From positions 124,001 through 188,000 of the forward strand of contig NZ_JBBCJO010000012.1 in NCBI RefSeq assembly GCF_037190085.1: a DNA stretch of 64,000 nucleotides, given 5' to 3'. Below are positions 54,115 through 62,734 of the stretch, in pieces. The position numbers were made by a program, and so were the translations under genes. Each line of letters begins with the position of its first letter. Position 1 is the stretch's first letter. The notes under the pieces were generated by a model, which did not search any database, was not told the DNA's origin, and saw only the letters and a list, made by a program, of their open reading frames with translations. This DNA comes from Gemmatimonas aurantiaca. GTDB taxonomy: Bacteria > Gemmatimonadota > Gemmatimonadetes > Gemmatimonadales > Gemmatimonadaceae.

Positions 54115-55011
54115 TCAGCGGAGGGCGAGGCTGCGCAACAACGCCTCGAGTCCCGCCTGCCACACCAGCGGTTGCCCGGGCAGGTCGTTGCGGGGCGCAC
54201 GCAGCAGCGTGCGCACGTCGTCATCGCGAATCAACGCCTGGGCATCGACCGCGCTGAGCAACAGCGGTGTCCGCTTGACCGACAACCCCTCGGCCGCGAT
54301 ACGTACCGCCCTGCCGTCGGCGTCCACCACGACGCCCGTCAATTGAATCACACTCACCGGCGTTTCGAGTGAGGTGAGCCACGGCAAGGCCACCTCGTGA
54401 TCGCGGCCGAGGGTGACATATTTGCTGCCCGTGATTCCCCGCTGGCGTGGCAGATACTGCCCGATCTCCAGCGTGACAAACACCGCGTGGGTGACCTGCA
54501 GGCTGTCCAGGCGCTGCCGAAGCGCGGCCCGCCAGGCCGGCGACGGATTGGCCACCGCCAGCCGGTGCCAGGTGGCCCCGCGGCCGATCGCGGCGTCGGA
54601 GGCCGACGCATCACACTCCTGCTGATTCGTCGACGGACACCCGAACCGCACGTCGGGCGGGATCAGGCCGGTGCCCACCAGGGGCGCCGTCGCCGCTCCC
54701 ACCGTCAGCGAATCGAGATGCCGCTGCACCGCCACCCGCAATTGCCCGAGCGGTGCGGTGGAATCGGCTTCCGGCTCCATGAACACGGGTTGCGTGGCGC
54801 CCGCTTGCCAGGCCACCGGGAACACCGCGAGGGGGTTCCGCTGTGCCGGCAGCGCCCGGCCGGCCACCCAGGGCGCATCGCGGAGCATGCGATCCCCGAC
54901 GCCGCTGCCAAGCGTGGCGCCCGTGTGGCCGGCACAGGCAGCCAGCAGCGGCGCCGCAACCAGGGAAATGCACAGGGAACGACACAATGACTTCACGGGA
55001 CGTGACAACAT
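54115..55011 (-). CDS. Uncharacterised lipoprotein
   Basis: This 298-residue protein has a lipobox (LVAAPLLAAC) after MLSRPVKSLCRSLCIS. The body includes WVAGRALPAQRNPLAVFP, RHLDSLTVGAATAPLVGTG and QLTGVVVDADGRAVRIAAEG; no family recognised. ATG 55011 follows GAGGGG. It is convergent with the kinase gene, with only a 10-base gap. Confidence 0.7.
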   Translation of the reverse strand: MLSRPVKSLCRSLCISLVAAPLLAACAGHTGATLGSGVGDRMLRDAPWVAGRALPAQRNPLAVFPVAWQAGATQPVFMEPEADSTAPLGQLRVAVQRHLDSLTVGAATAPLVGTGLIPPDVRFGCPSTNQQECDASASDAAIGRGATWHRLAVANPSPAWRAALRQRLDSLQVTHAVFVTLEIGQYLPRQRGITGSKYVTLGRDHEVALPWLTSLETPVSVIQLTGVVVDADGRAVRIAAEGLSVKRTPLLLSAVDAQALIRDDDVRTLLRAPRNDLPGQPLVWQAGLEALLRSLALR

Positions 55012-55143
55012 GAGCCCCTCGGGGTAATTCGTATCGATAGTCGCGCCAACGACCCGCAGTTCCTGCCGGTCGAGGTCGGCGATCAGGTGGAGGCCATACC
55101 CACGCACACCGCCCGCAGTCACACACTCAATTTCTCCCCTGCA

Positions 55144-55890
55144 ATGACATCCGACTCCGTTCCCCGCAGCAGCAGTCCACTCGCCGCGGCGATCCTCGCC
55201 ATCGGCGTGCTCGCCGGTGGTTTTCTCATCGGCAACGGGTTTGCGCGCATGCGCACGGCCGATCGCACGGTTTCCGTGAAAGGCGTTGCGGAACGTGAAG
55301 CCCGCGCCGATCTCGCAATCTGGCCGCTGCGCCTGGTGGCCACCGACGATGATCTGGCCCGCGCCAACGCCACGCTCGAACGGAACGTGCAACAGGTCCG
55401 CGCCTTCCTGAAGGAAAGCGGACTCGATTCCGCGGGCACCGAAGTCACCATGCAGGAGTTCTCTGTGCAGGACGGGCGCACCATGGGGGGCTATGGCAAC
55501 AGTGCCCGCTATGTCATCCGGCAGACGCTGGTCGTGCGATCCATTCATGTGGACGTCGTGCAGGCCGCGAGTCAGCGGGTGCCCGAACTCGTGCGCAACG
55601 GCGTGGTGCTTTCCTCCGGTCAGGAATACGGTGGTGGCGGACCTACGTTCGTCTTCACGAAGCTGAACGATCTCAAGCCGGCCATGATCGCCGAAGCCAC
55701 TGCTCGCGCGCGGGAAGGCGCGGAACAATTCGCCAAGGATTCCCAGAGCTCGTTGAGCGGCATCCGTACCGCGAGTCAGGGTGTCTTCGAGATCCTGCCC
55801 CGCGATCAGGCCATGGGCATCAGCGAAGAAAGCCAGGTCGTCAAGAAAGTGCGCGTCGTGACCACCGTGGTGTACGGCCTCGATCGCTGA
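55144..55890 (+). CDS. SIMPL-domain (DUF541) protein
   Basis: This 248-residue protein has an N-terminal membrane helix (LAAAILAIGVLAGGFLIGNGF) and the SIMPL core: RTVSVKGVAEREARADLAIW, FLKESGLDSAGTEVTMQEFSV, YVIRQTLVVRSIHV and VVKKVRVVTTVVYGL. SIMPL proteins (for example BP26, YggE) are periplasmic, oligomeric and linked to oxidative stress. It is likely anchored in the inner membrane. Confidence 0.88.
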   Translation: MTSDSVPRSSSPLAAAILAIGVLAGGFLIGNGFARMRTADRTVSVKGVAEREARADLAIWPLRLVATDDDLARANATLERNVQQVRAFLKESGLDSAGTEVTMQEFSVQDGRTMGGYGNSARYVIRQTLVVRSIHVDVVQAASQRVPELVRNGVVLSSGQEYGGGGPTFVFTKLNDLKPAMIAEATARAREGAEQFAKDSQSSLSGIRTASQGVFEILPRDQAMGISEESQVVKKVRVVTTVVYGLDR

Positions 55891-55934
55891 GTCTCTCCGA
55901 GTACCTCGCACGGGATGGCGGGCGATACTTTTCC

Positions 55935-55958
55935 GCATGTCTCTTGGCATGTCTCTCG
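55935..55958 (+). repeat. 12-bp tandem duplication at the rsuA start
   Basis: GCATGTCTCTTG (55935-55946) and GCATGTCTCTCG (55947-55958) repeat, so the gene offers two in-frame ATG codons (MSLGMSLA). Confidence 0.7.
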
Positions 55959-56701
55959 CCCGCTATCTCGCGCGTCTCGGCTACGGCAGCCGGAAGGAAG
56001 TGGAACGTCTGCTGGCGAGCCGACGGGTCACCTCACGCAGCGGCATCACGCTGAGCGACGGGAAGGTCCCGCCGCACGACGACATTCTGGTGGACGACAC
56101 CCCACTCGATCCCCCCGAAGGATCGGTGGTCCTGTTCCACAAACCCGTGGGATATGTGTGTTCCACACGTGACCGGTCGCCCACGGTATACGAATTGCTG
56201 CCCGCGCGTTTTCCCCACCGTTCGCCGGTCATGGCCACGGTGGGGCGCCTCGACGCGGACACGTCCGGGCTGCTGCTGCTGACCGACGACGGTGCGCTGA
56301 ATCATCGGGTCACGTCTCCGCGCACTCATCTGCCCAAGACCTACCGGGCCACCCTCGCAGAGCCGCTCACCGGCTCGGAAGACGCGCTGTTCGCCAGCGG
56401 CACTCTCGTACTGAAAGGCGAGGAGACCGCGCTCCGGCCGGCCTCGCTGGTGGTGCATGGGCCATGCCTCGCCGACCTCACCATCACCGAAGGACGATAC
56501 CATCAGGTGCGCCGCATGTTCGCGGCCACGGGCAATCATGTCGTGGCCCTGGAGCGCATCGCGCTCGGTCCGCTCACACTCGACGGGCTGCCCGCGGGCG
56601 CCTGGCGCGTACTCAGTGAGCCGGAAGTGACGGCGTTGCGGAACGCGACGCAGAGTGCGACACAGAATGCGACGCAGAGTACGCCCCGGAGTCCGGTGTA
56701 A
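55937..56701 (+). CDS. rsuA: RsuA/RluE-family pseudouridine synthase
   Basis: This 254-residue enzyme makes pseudouridine in rRNA. It has an S4 domain (LARYLARLGYGSRKEVERLL) and the catalytic Asp in VGRLDADTSGLLLLTDD, then KTYRATLAEPL and ITEGRYHQVRRMF. The family modifies position 516 in 16S rRNA or 23S sites; the exact target is unproven. The C-terminus (NATQSATQNATQST) comes from a 12-bp repeat and overlaps the convergent thioredoxin gene. Confidence 0.88.
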   Translation: MSLGMSLARYLARLGYGSRKEVERLLASRRVTSRSGITLSDGKVPPHDDILVDDTPLDPPEGSVVLFHKPVGYVCSTRDRSPTVYELLPARFPHRSPVMATVGRLDADTSGLLLLTDDGALNHRVTSPRTHLPKTYRATLAEPLTGSEDALFASGTLVLKGEETALRPASLVVHGPCLADLTITEGRYHQVRRMFAATGNHVVALERIALGPLTLDGLPAGAWRVLSEPEVTALRNATQSATQNATQSTPRSPV

Positions 56702-57299
56702 ACTCTCCGGCATCTCCCGCATTCGGCACTGAATCCGACTCGGCAAGCAGACGACGCAGCGCCGGACGCAGCGTGAGCGGTCCCACCGGCCCCATCACGG
56801 CGTGTCGCACGACGCCCCGTCTATCGAGCAACAGGCTGGTGGGATAACCACGCACACCGCCGAACGCCTGGATGATCCGGTCGCCCACGATGGCCACCGG
56901 ATACGTGATGCCCCGTTCCGCGAGGAAGGCATCCACCTGGGCCGCCGGTCCACGATCCACCGACAGTCCGAGCACGATCACCCCCTCGGCGGCATAGGCA
57001 TCGGCGAGTTGTTGCAGGGCCGGCATCTCTGCGCGGCATGGTGGACACCAGGTGGCCCACACGTTCACGAGTACCACGTGGCCCCGCAGACTGTCCGCGG
57101 TCAACACGCGGCCCGTGCGCGTGGTCACGGTATACACCGGCCGTCTCGCTTCGCGCGCCGAGACCCCCACCAACGCTTCCACGTGCGGCCAGCAGCGGGG
57201 CGCTGCCCAGATGCCCACCACGAGGACGAGCAGATTGGGCCACGTGAACCAGGCCGGAAGCCACTTTGGCCAGCGTCCGTTCACGCGCGTATCGCTCAT
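56613..57299 (-). CDS. TlpA-like thioredoxin-fold protein
   Basis: This 228-residue protein has an N-terminal membrane anchor (LPAWFTWPNLLVLVVGIWAA) and a periplasmic thioredoxin fold with active site WCPPC in VNVWATWCPPCRAEMP, plus YPTSLLLD with the cis-Pro. It reduces cysteines in the periplasm, for example during cytochrome c maturation. Its start overlaps the methyltransferase stop (ATGA, 57296-57299). The Ser/His-rich tail is encoded by the repeat shared with rsuA. Confidence 0.9.
   Translation of the reverse strand: MSDTRVNGRWPKWLPAWFTWPNLLVLVVGIWAAPRCWPHVEALVGVSAREARRPVYTVTTRTGRVLTADSLRGHVVLVNVWATWCPPCRAEMPALQQLADAYAAEGVIVLGLSVDRGPAAQVDAFLAERGITYPVAIVGDRIIQAFGGVRGYPTSLLLDRRGVVRHAVMGPVGPLTLRPALRRLLAESDSVPNAGDAGEFTPDSGAYSASHSVSHSASRSATPSLPAH
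56645..56680. repeat. 12-bp tandem repeats in overlapping gene ends
   Basis: GCGACGCAGAGT (56645-56656), GCGACACAGAAT (56657-56668) and GCGACGCAGAGT (56669-56680) are in phase with codons of rsuA (plus) and the thioredoxin gene (minus), whose ends overlap at 56613-56701. Confidence 0.75.
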
Positions 57300-58546
57300 G
57301 TGCGCACCGCGCCGAGCACCTTGAAGCGACGCCCATCGTGCGCGGTGCGCACTTCCCCGAAGCGGGCCTGAATGAGCCGCTCGTACGGCAGCGTGCGATT
57401 GGCCACGAGATAGAGACGGCCACCGGGGGCGAGTGCGTCATACGCATCGTCGATGAACGCCTGCGGCACCGTCAGATCGGTGGCCTTGCCCACGTGAAAC
57501 GGCGGATTCGTCAGCACCACGTCGAACGATTCGCCATCCACGGCTTCGGCCACATCACTGGCACGCACGTCGATGTTGGACGCGCCCGCATGATGTGCCG
57601 TGCGTCGTGCACAGCGCACCGCATCGGCATCCGCGTCCACCAGCACCACCCGTGCGCCCGACTGCAACGCGGCCACGACGCCCAGTCCACCGGCGCCGCA
57701 GCCGAGGTCGAGGACACGATCACCGCGCCGGATATTCATCGTGTCGATGAGCAGCGCCGTGGCCTCATCGTGGTGCTCCCACGAAAAGACGCCGGGGCGC
57801 GTGAACTGGACGAGCGGCGTACGTTCCAACTCCGCCTCGAACGGGACATCGAGCGGCACCTCGTGGAATCGTTCGGGATCGAGCCAGGGCAGCGCGAAGA
57901 TCGTGGCGTCGGCGGGTGTGGCCGTTTCTTTCGTGGCCCGGACGAGTCGATGCCCGCTGTGCTGGGCTTCGACGATGGCATTGCCGAACACCGACTGCAG
58001 GAGTCGTGCGGCCGGTTTCGCCCCTTCGTCATTCGCGCCGGCCAGCAGACAGTGTCCGCCGACGGCCAGAACCCGGAATGCCTCGGCCACGGCGATCTGC
58101 ACACCGAGACGGTCCGTGGGAATGCGGACGGTGACCAGCGAGGCCACACCATCGGGAATGCAGGCCCCCGGAACAGCGATATGATGGACCTGCGCCTCGG
58201 CCGCATTCCCCGCATTCTGCGATGCCGCAGGGGCTGCGGAGAGAGCCAGCGTGCGCTCGGTGGCGGTGGCGTTGGGCTTTGAACGGTCGCAGGCAATGAC
58301 CCGATAGCCGCGGGCCGCGGCCACCGCCGGCACGAGCCCATTCCCCGCGTGCAGATGCACGCTGCAGAGCGGCGTGCGCTCGGCGGGTGCGCCGCCTGGC
58401 GATTCGGCATTGGCGATGGCCCCAGCCAGCATGCGGGCCGCCGGGTCTTCGCTTCCGTGGGCAAACACACCGGGTTTGGTGGCCACGGTGACGGCCACAT
58501 CCTCCACCCGCACCGGAGCGGAGAGCCACTGGTGATAGACACTCAT
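57296..58546 (-). CDS. RsmC/RlmG-like rRNA methyltransferase
   Basis: This 416-residue protein has a tandem layout: a degenerate N-terminal methyltransferase-like half and an active C-terminal half with the SAM loop VLDLGCGAGGLGVVAAL and the base-binding NPPF in VLTNPPFHVGK. RsmC and RlmG methylate guanine N2 in 16S or 23S rRNA. Which of the two cannot be told from motifs. It starts the unit that continues into the thioredoxin gene. Confidence 0.88.
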   Translation of the reverse strand: MSVYHQWLSAPVRVEDVAVTVATKPGVFAHGSEDPAARMLAGAIANAESPGGAPAERTPLCSVHLHAGNGLVPAVAAARGYRVIACDRSKPNATATERTLALSAAPAASQNAGNAAEAQVHHIAVPGACIPDGVASLVTVRIPTDRLGVQIAVAEAFRVLAVGGHCLLAGANDEGAKPAARLLQSVFGNAIVEAQHSGHRLVRATKETATPADATIFALPWLDPERFHEVPLDVPFEAELERTPLVQFTRPGVFSWEHHDEATALLIDTMNIRRGDRVLDLGCGAGGLGVVAALQSGARVVLVDADADAVRCARRTAHHAGASNIDVRASDVAEAVDGESFDVVLTNPPFHVGKATDLTVPQAFIDDAYDALAPGGRLYLVANRTLPYERLIQARFGEVRTAHDGRRFKVLGAVRT

Positions 58547-58578
58547 GGTGGAGTTGGGAAGAACCGACCGGAAACGCC

Positions 58579-58606
58579 AAACGGCATCACCGAAGCGATG
58601 CCGTTT
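58579..58606 (-). terminator. Terminator of tRNA-Ile
   Basis: AAACGGCATC (58579-58588) and GATGCCGTTT (58597-58606) are a perfect 10-bp stem with an 8-base loop; on the minus strand GGCGTTTCC follows. Confidence 0.75.
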
Positions 58607-58635
58607 GCACAGTTTACCGCAAGAATCACAGCAAG

Positions 58636-58709
<74 letters not shown>

Positions 58710-58834
58710 GGGGGCACCGCGCAACGGCTTCGTTTCCGAATTCGCTACGCCGATCCACCAGAGCCGCATAATGTAGCCACCGCTCACGCCGTCGACAAGG
58801 CCACCGGTATAACCACTGCCCGAGGCATCAAGCC

Positions 58835-59137
58835 TCAGGCGTCCGGATCGTCTTCGTCGCCGAAGCCACTATCGAGGTCGTCGTACTCCTCGAAGTCCTC
58901 ATCTTCCTCGTCGTCGTCCTCATCATCGTAGTCGTCATCGTCGTCGAGGTCGTCGAGTTCATCCTCGTCGAGATCGTCGTCGTCGAAATCGACGTCGTCG
59001 TCATCATCCTCGTCGAGTTCGTCCTCGGCGAGGTCCTCGTCATCGAAATCCTCATCGTCGGACGCCAGCGCGAAGACGGTCGACGATACCTTCTCTTCGA
59101 GCGCGTCCAGCGACGACGACCCGAACAGCTCCAACAT
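58835..59137 (-). CDS. Extremely acidic Asp/Glu-repeat protein
   Basis: This 100-residue protein begins MLELFGSSSLDALEEKVSST then becomes almost pure Asp, Glu and Leu (for example DEDDDDDVDFDDDDLDEDE). AGGAG lies upstream of ATG 59137. The run is low complexity, certainly disordered and strongly negative, so it could bind basic proteins, metals or RNA-binding factors. No family recognised. It lies between tRNA-Ile and typA. Confidence 0.75.
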   Translation of the reverse strand: MLELFGSSSLDALEEKVSSTVFALASDDEDFDDEDLAEDELDEDDDDDVDFDDDDLDEDELDDLDDDDDYDDEDDDEEDEDFEEYDDLDSGFGDEDDPDA

Positions 59138-59309
59138 GGGACGATTCTCCTGCGAGTGTGAAGAAAGAATGGGGCAACCGACCGGGAGTATCGGCAGGGA
59201 AACTCCAGTCCGCAACCCGAAACGTTGCACGCGTACCCGAAAAAACGCCCCGATGGGTGTCCGGTCGGCGACCGCGTGCCAGTGATACGGCTATGTGCGC
59301 GAAATGTTC
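59138..59309. other. Intergenic region without a gene
   Basis: Together with the following terminator this 172-base stretch separates the acidic protein gene from typA. No supported frame is seen; it should hold the promoter for the acidic protein. Confidence 0.5.
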
Positions 59310-59334
59310 AGACGGCCGGGAGGTCCGGCCGTCT
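59310..59334 (-). terminator. Terminator of typA
   Basis: AGACGGCCGG (59310-59319) and CCGGCCGTCT (59325-59334) form a perfect 10-bp stem with a 5-base loop, 61 bases after the typA stop. Confidence 0.7.
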
Positions 59335-59395
59335 TCCCACCCCTGCCATCGTCAGGGACTGACGACCGACGTGGCGGCCGCCGTGGCGAACCTGA

Positions 59396-61237
59396 TTACG
59401 CCGACGCGCGGTCGCGGTCGCGCTTCACTTCGCGGCTCACCCGCTTGCGGTCGCTGGCGGCCAGCATACGCTTGCGCAGCCGAATACTCTGTGGTGTGAC
59501 TTCGATCAGCTCATCATCCTCGATGTATTCCAGCGCACTTTCCAGCGTGAGCTGCCGGGGCGGTTCGAGCACGATGGCTTCGTCCGCGCCCTTGGAGCGC
59601 ATGTTCGTGAGCTTCTTTTCCTTCGTGGGATTCACGTCCATGTCGCCCGGACGCGAGTTCTCCCCCACCAGCATGCCCTCGTACACGGCATCACCGGGGC
59701 TGACGAACAGCGTGGAACGATCCTGCAGATTGAACAGTGCGAACGCGATGATCGTGCCCGCTTCCATCGACACCAGCACACCGCGCGAGCGGCCGCTGAG
59801 CGCCCCCGCCCACGGCCCGTACTCCAGGAACCGGTGGTGCATGATGCCCGTGCCACGGGTATCGGTGAGGAATTCACTGCGAAAGCCGAACAGACCGCGC
59901 GCCGGAATGCGATACAGCAGGCGCACGAGCCCCTGCCCCGGGTTCTTCATCTCGATCATCTCGGCCTTGCGGGGACCGAGCTTCTCGATGACGACGCCCA
60001 TGTAGTCTTCCGGCACGTCGATGGACAGTTCTTCGAACGGTTCGAGCTTCCGGCCCTGCTCGTCCACGCGCGTGATGACCCGCGGCCGCGAGACCTGGAA
60101 CTCGAAGCCTTCGCGACGCATGGTCTCCATGAGAATGGACAGGTGCAGTTCACCACGTCCCGACACACTCCAGGCATCGGTGGTGTCACTGTCCTCGACC
60201 TTCAGCGCCACGTTCCGCTCGAGCTCCTTGTAGAGGCGCTCGCGGATCTGCCGTGACGTCACGAACTTCCCCTCGCGACCGGCGAACGGCGAGTTGTTGA
60301 CCACGAAGTCCACGCTGATGGTGGGCTCTTCCACGCTGATGCCCGCCAGGGCTTCCGGTGTGGCCGGATCGGTCAGCGTGTTGCCGATGTCGACATCTTC
60401 GAAGCCGGCCAGCTGCACGATCTCACCGGCCGAGGCCGACGCGATCTCCACGCGGTCGAGGCCTTCGTAGCCGTACAGCTTGGTCACGCGGCCACGAACC
60501 GGCGCCTTGGTGGTGTCGGTGGTCACGAGCGTGATGGCATCGCCCATGTTCACCGTGCCCCGTTCGATACGCCCGATGGCCAGACGTCCCAGATACGCCG
60601 AATAGTCGATCGTCGAGACGAGCATCTGGAACGGGCCGGCCGCATCGTCCGGCGGCGGCGGCACCGTCTTCACGATGGTCTCGAACAGCGGATCGAAGTC
60701 CACGGCCGGCACATCCATGTCGAGTGTGGAAATGCCCTGCTTGGCGCTGCAGTACACCACCGGCGACTCGAGCTGCTCCTCACTGGCCTCGAGTTCGATG
60801 AACAGCGACAGCACCTCGTCGTGCACCCGCAGGGGATCGGCGCCCGGCCGATCGATCTTGTTGATCACGATGATCGGCGTGCGGCCCAGTTCGAGCGCCT
60901 TGCGCAGCACGAAGCGGGTCTGCGGCATCGGCCCGTCGAACGCGTCGACGACCAGCAGCACACCGTCCACCATGCGCAGGATACGCTCCACCTCACCGCC
61001 GAAATCGGCGTGTCCGGGCGTGTCCACGATGTTGATCTTCGTGTCCTTCCACCGGATGGAGGTGTTCTTGGCGAGAATCGTGATGCCCCGCTCCCTTTCG
61101 AGCGGATTCGAATCCATCACGCGTTCTTCGACGACCTGGTTTTCCCGGAAGGCTCCGGCCTGCCGGAGCATCTTGTCGACGAGGGTCGTCTTCCCGTGGT
61201 CGACGTGCGCGATGATGGCGACGTTGCGAATTTCCAT
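59396..61237 (-). CDS. typA: Translational GTPase TypA/BipA
   Basis: This 613-residue GTPase binds ribosomes, aiding 50S assembly and growth under stress and cold. It shows the G domain (AHVDHGKTT, RERGITI, DTPGHADF, NKIDRPGA), domain II and the C-terminal TypA-specific part (PARGLFGFRSEFLTDTRGTG, MLVGENSRPGDMDVNPTKEK, KLTNMRS). Length is as usual. ATG 61237 has AAGGG three bases upstream. Confidence 0.96.
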   Translation of the reverse strand: MEIRNVAIIAHVDHGKTTLVDKMLRQAGAFRENQVVEERVMDSNPLERERGITILAKNTSIRWKDTKINIVDTPGHADFGGEVERILRMVDGVLLVVDAFDGPMPQTRFVLRKALELGRTPIIVINKIDRPGADPLRVHDEVLSLFIELEASEEQLESPVVYCSAKQGISTLDMDVPAVDFDPLFETIVKTVPPPPDDAAGPFQMLVSTIDYSAYLGRLAIGRIERGTVNMGDAITLVTTDTTKAPVRGRVTKLYGYEGLDRVEIASASAGEIVQLAGFEDVDIGNTLTDPATPEALAGISVEEPTISVDFVVNNSPFAGREGKFVTSRQIRERLYKELERNVALKVEDSDTTDAWSVSGRGELHLSILMETMRREGFEFQVSRPRVITRVDEQGRKLEPFEELSIDVPEDYMGVVIEKLGPRKAEMIEMKNPGQGLVRLLYRIPARGLFGFRSEFLTDTRGTGIMHHRFLEYGPWAGALSGRSRGVLVSMEAGTIIAFALFNLQDRSTLFVSPGDAVYEGMLVGENSRPGDMDVNPTKEKKLTNMRSKGADEAIVLEPPRQLTLESALEYIEDDELIEVTPQSIRLRKRMLAASDRKRVSREVKRDRDRASA

Positions 61238-61447
61238 AGCCCTTGAAGATAGCAAGCTCCTGGACAGGGATTCAACTGGGTGGATTCCCCCGATTCCACT
61301 ACAATCCCATCACAGTCCCATCACATTGGCATCACGATCCGCGCGATTCACCCCTTGCCGCGCCCTTTCCCGGCCGCCGGCGCGGTTCAGCTTGCCCTCC
61401 GGCGAAATACGTCGTACCCTCCCTGAACACCCTTGCTGGAGGGACCG

Positions 61448-61654
61448 ATGCACGACGAGCAGCACGGCAGCAGTGCCAGCGACCCCCGGAAGCCACAGAG
61501 CGCAGAATCCGCGCGCATGGCGTCGGGATACCCGCTGGGACGAGGCTACGGCCACGACTACATGCGTGGCGGCGAAGTGTTCGGAGGCTACGGCTACAGC
61601 GCTCGACCGGAGTACGAGCAGACCCGTGGCGAACGCCCACCGGAGAGCTCGTAA
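61448..61654 (+). CDS. Small Gly/Tyr-rich protein (68 residues)
   Basis: An excellent Shine-Dalgarno GGAGGG (61438-61443) is four bases before the ATG. The peptide MHDEQHGSSASDPRKPQS continues into a Gly/Tyr-rich stretch (GYPLGRGYGHDYMRGG, EVFGGYGYSARPEYEQ). It is disordered-looking and charged; function unknown. Confidence 0.6.
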   Translation: MHDEQHGSSASDPRKPQSAESARMASGYPLGRGYGHDYMRGGEVFGGYGYSARPEYEQTRGERPPESS

Positions 61655-61693
61655 CACACGGGTTCCCCATTTCCACCTTCCGCGATGGAATCG

Positions 61694-61722
61694 GCGGGCT
61701 GGCGCAACATGCGTCAGCCCGC
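61694..61722 (+). terminator. Hairpin after the small protein gene
   Basis: GCGGGCTG (61694-61701) and CAGCCCGC (61715-61722) pair, with the inner GCGC/GCGT strengthening the stem. It lies 40 bases after the small gene's stop. Confidence 0.6.
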
Positions 61723-61725
61723 TCT

Positions 61726-61785
61726 GCGTTCAGCCCGGTATGCGGCCCGCTATGCAGCCCGGCGTTCAGCCCGGCGTTCAGCCCG
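61726..61785. repeat. Five 12-bp tandem repeats at the pdxA end
   Basis: GCGTTCAGCCCG (61726-61737), GTATGCGGCCCG, CTATGCAGCCCG, GCGTTCAGCCCG (61762-61773) and GCGTTCAGCCCG (61774-61785) follow without a gap. The pdxA stop codon lies in the last unit. Confidence 0.8.
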
Positions 61786-62722
61786 GCGCGGTCGGGGGCA
61801 CGGCCTGATGCTCCGCCCGGGCCCGACGCCGGCCCACCAGCTCCACCGCCATCATCATTGCCCGCACCAGGCTCTCGGCGCTCGCCACGCCCCGGCCGGC
61901 GATATCCAGCGCGGTGCCATGATCCGGCGACGTGCGCACGAACGGCAGCCCCAGGGTCACGTTCACCGCGCTGCCGAAGCTCGCCACCTTGATGGCCGTC
62001 ATGCCCACATCGTGATACGGCGCGATCACCGCATCGAATTCCCCCCGCAGTGCCCGCACGAAGACCGTATCGGCCGGAAACGGTCCCGACAGCCCGCATT
62101 CCCGGGCGACAGGCGTCAGCAGGACGTCATCTTCCTGCCCGAATCGGCCATGATCACCGGCGTGCGGGTTGAGGGCGCAGAGGGCGATCCGGGGCTCGGC
62201 GATACCAAAGTCGTCGCGCAGGCCGGCCAGAGTGGTCACGGCAGCCTGCCGGATGACATCCGCCGTCAGCGCCGCCGGGACCTCCCGCAACGCGATGTGG
62301 GTGGTGGCCAGCACCACCCGGAGCCGGTCGGAGGCCAGCATCATCGTGGTCGGCACGCCGGCCAGGGCGGCCAGCATCTCGGTATGGCCGGGGTAGTCGT
62401 ATCCGCCCGCTTGGAGCGCCGCCTTGTCGAGTGGAGCGGTGACGATCCCGTCGAGCTGTCCCTCGAGTGCCAAGCGGGCCGCGCGCTCCACCGCCTGCCC
62501 GGCGAATCGTCCGCCGGTCGCCTCGTCGGCGGCGTGTCCGGAAGGCCGCCAGGGGCCGAGATCGACCGAGACGGGCACGCCGGCTTCTGACGGCCCGATC
62601 ACCTGCCAGAAGGCGCCCAGGGCGCCCACGCGGGGGTCCCTGAGCGCCTTGCTCACGATCTCCGGCCCGATCCCCCGCGGATCACCGAGGGTGATGCCCA
62701 GCCGTGCCGGGGTTGCCGTCAC
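61778..62722 (-). CDS. pdxA: 4-Hydroxythreonine-4-phosphate dehydrogenase
   Basis: PdxA makes the pyridoxal phosphate precursor by oxidising 4-phosphohydroxy-L-threonine with NAD. The 314-residue protein shows GDPRGIGPEIVSKAL, IVTAPLDKAAL, GHTEMLAALAG, LNPHAGDHGRFG and APYHDVGMTAIK, whose His residues hold the metal. It starts at GTG 62722, 12 bases after the chaperone stop, so the two form an operon (surA-pdxA is a known pair in other bacteria). Confidence 0.95.
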   Translation of the reverse strand: MTATPARLGITLGDPRGIGPEIVSKALRDPRVGALGAFWQVIGPSEAGVPVSVDLGPWRPSGHAADEATGGRFAGQAVERAARLALEGQLDGIVTAPLDKAALQAGGYDYPGHTEMLAALAGVPTTMMLASDRLRVVLATTHIALREVPAALTADVIRQAAVTTLAGLRDDFGIAEPRIALCALNPHAGDHGRFGQEDDVLLTPVARECGLSGPFPADTVFVRALRGEFDAVIAPYHDVGMTAIKVASFGSAVNVTLGLPFVRTSPDHGTALDIAGRGVASAESLVRAMMMAVELVGRRRARAEHQAVPPTAPG

Positions 62723-62734
62723 CTCAGGCGTCCC

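Noticed and set aside
55012..55950. N-terminal extension of the lipoprotein frame at 54115
   Set aside because: It is antisense to the SIMPL gene; the ATG at 55011 has GAGGGG and starts a proper lipoprotein signal.
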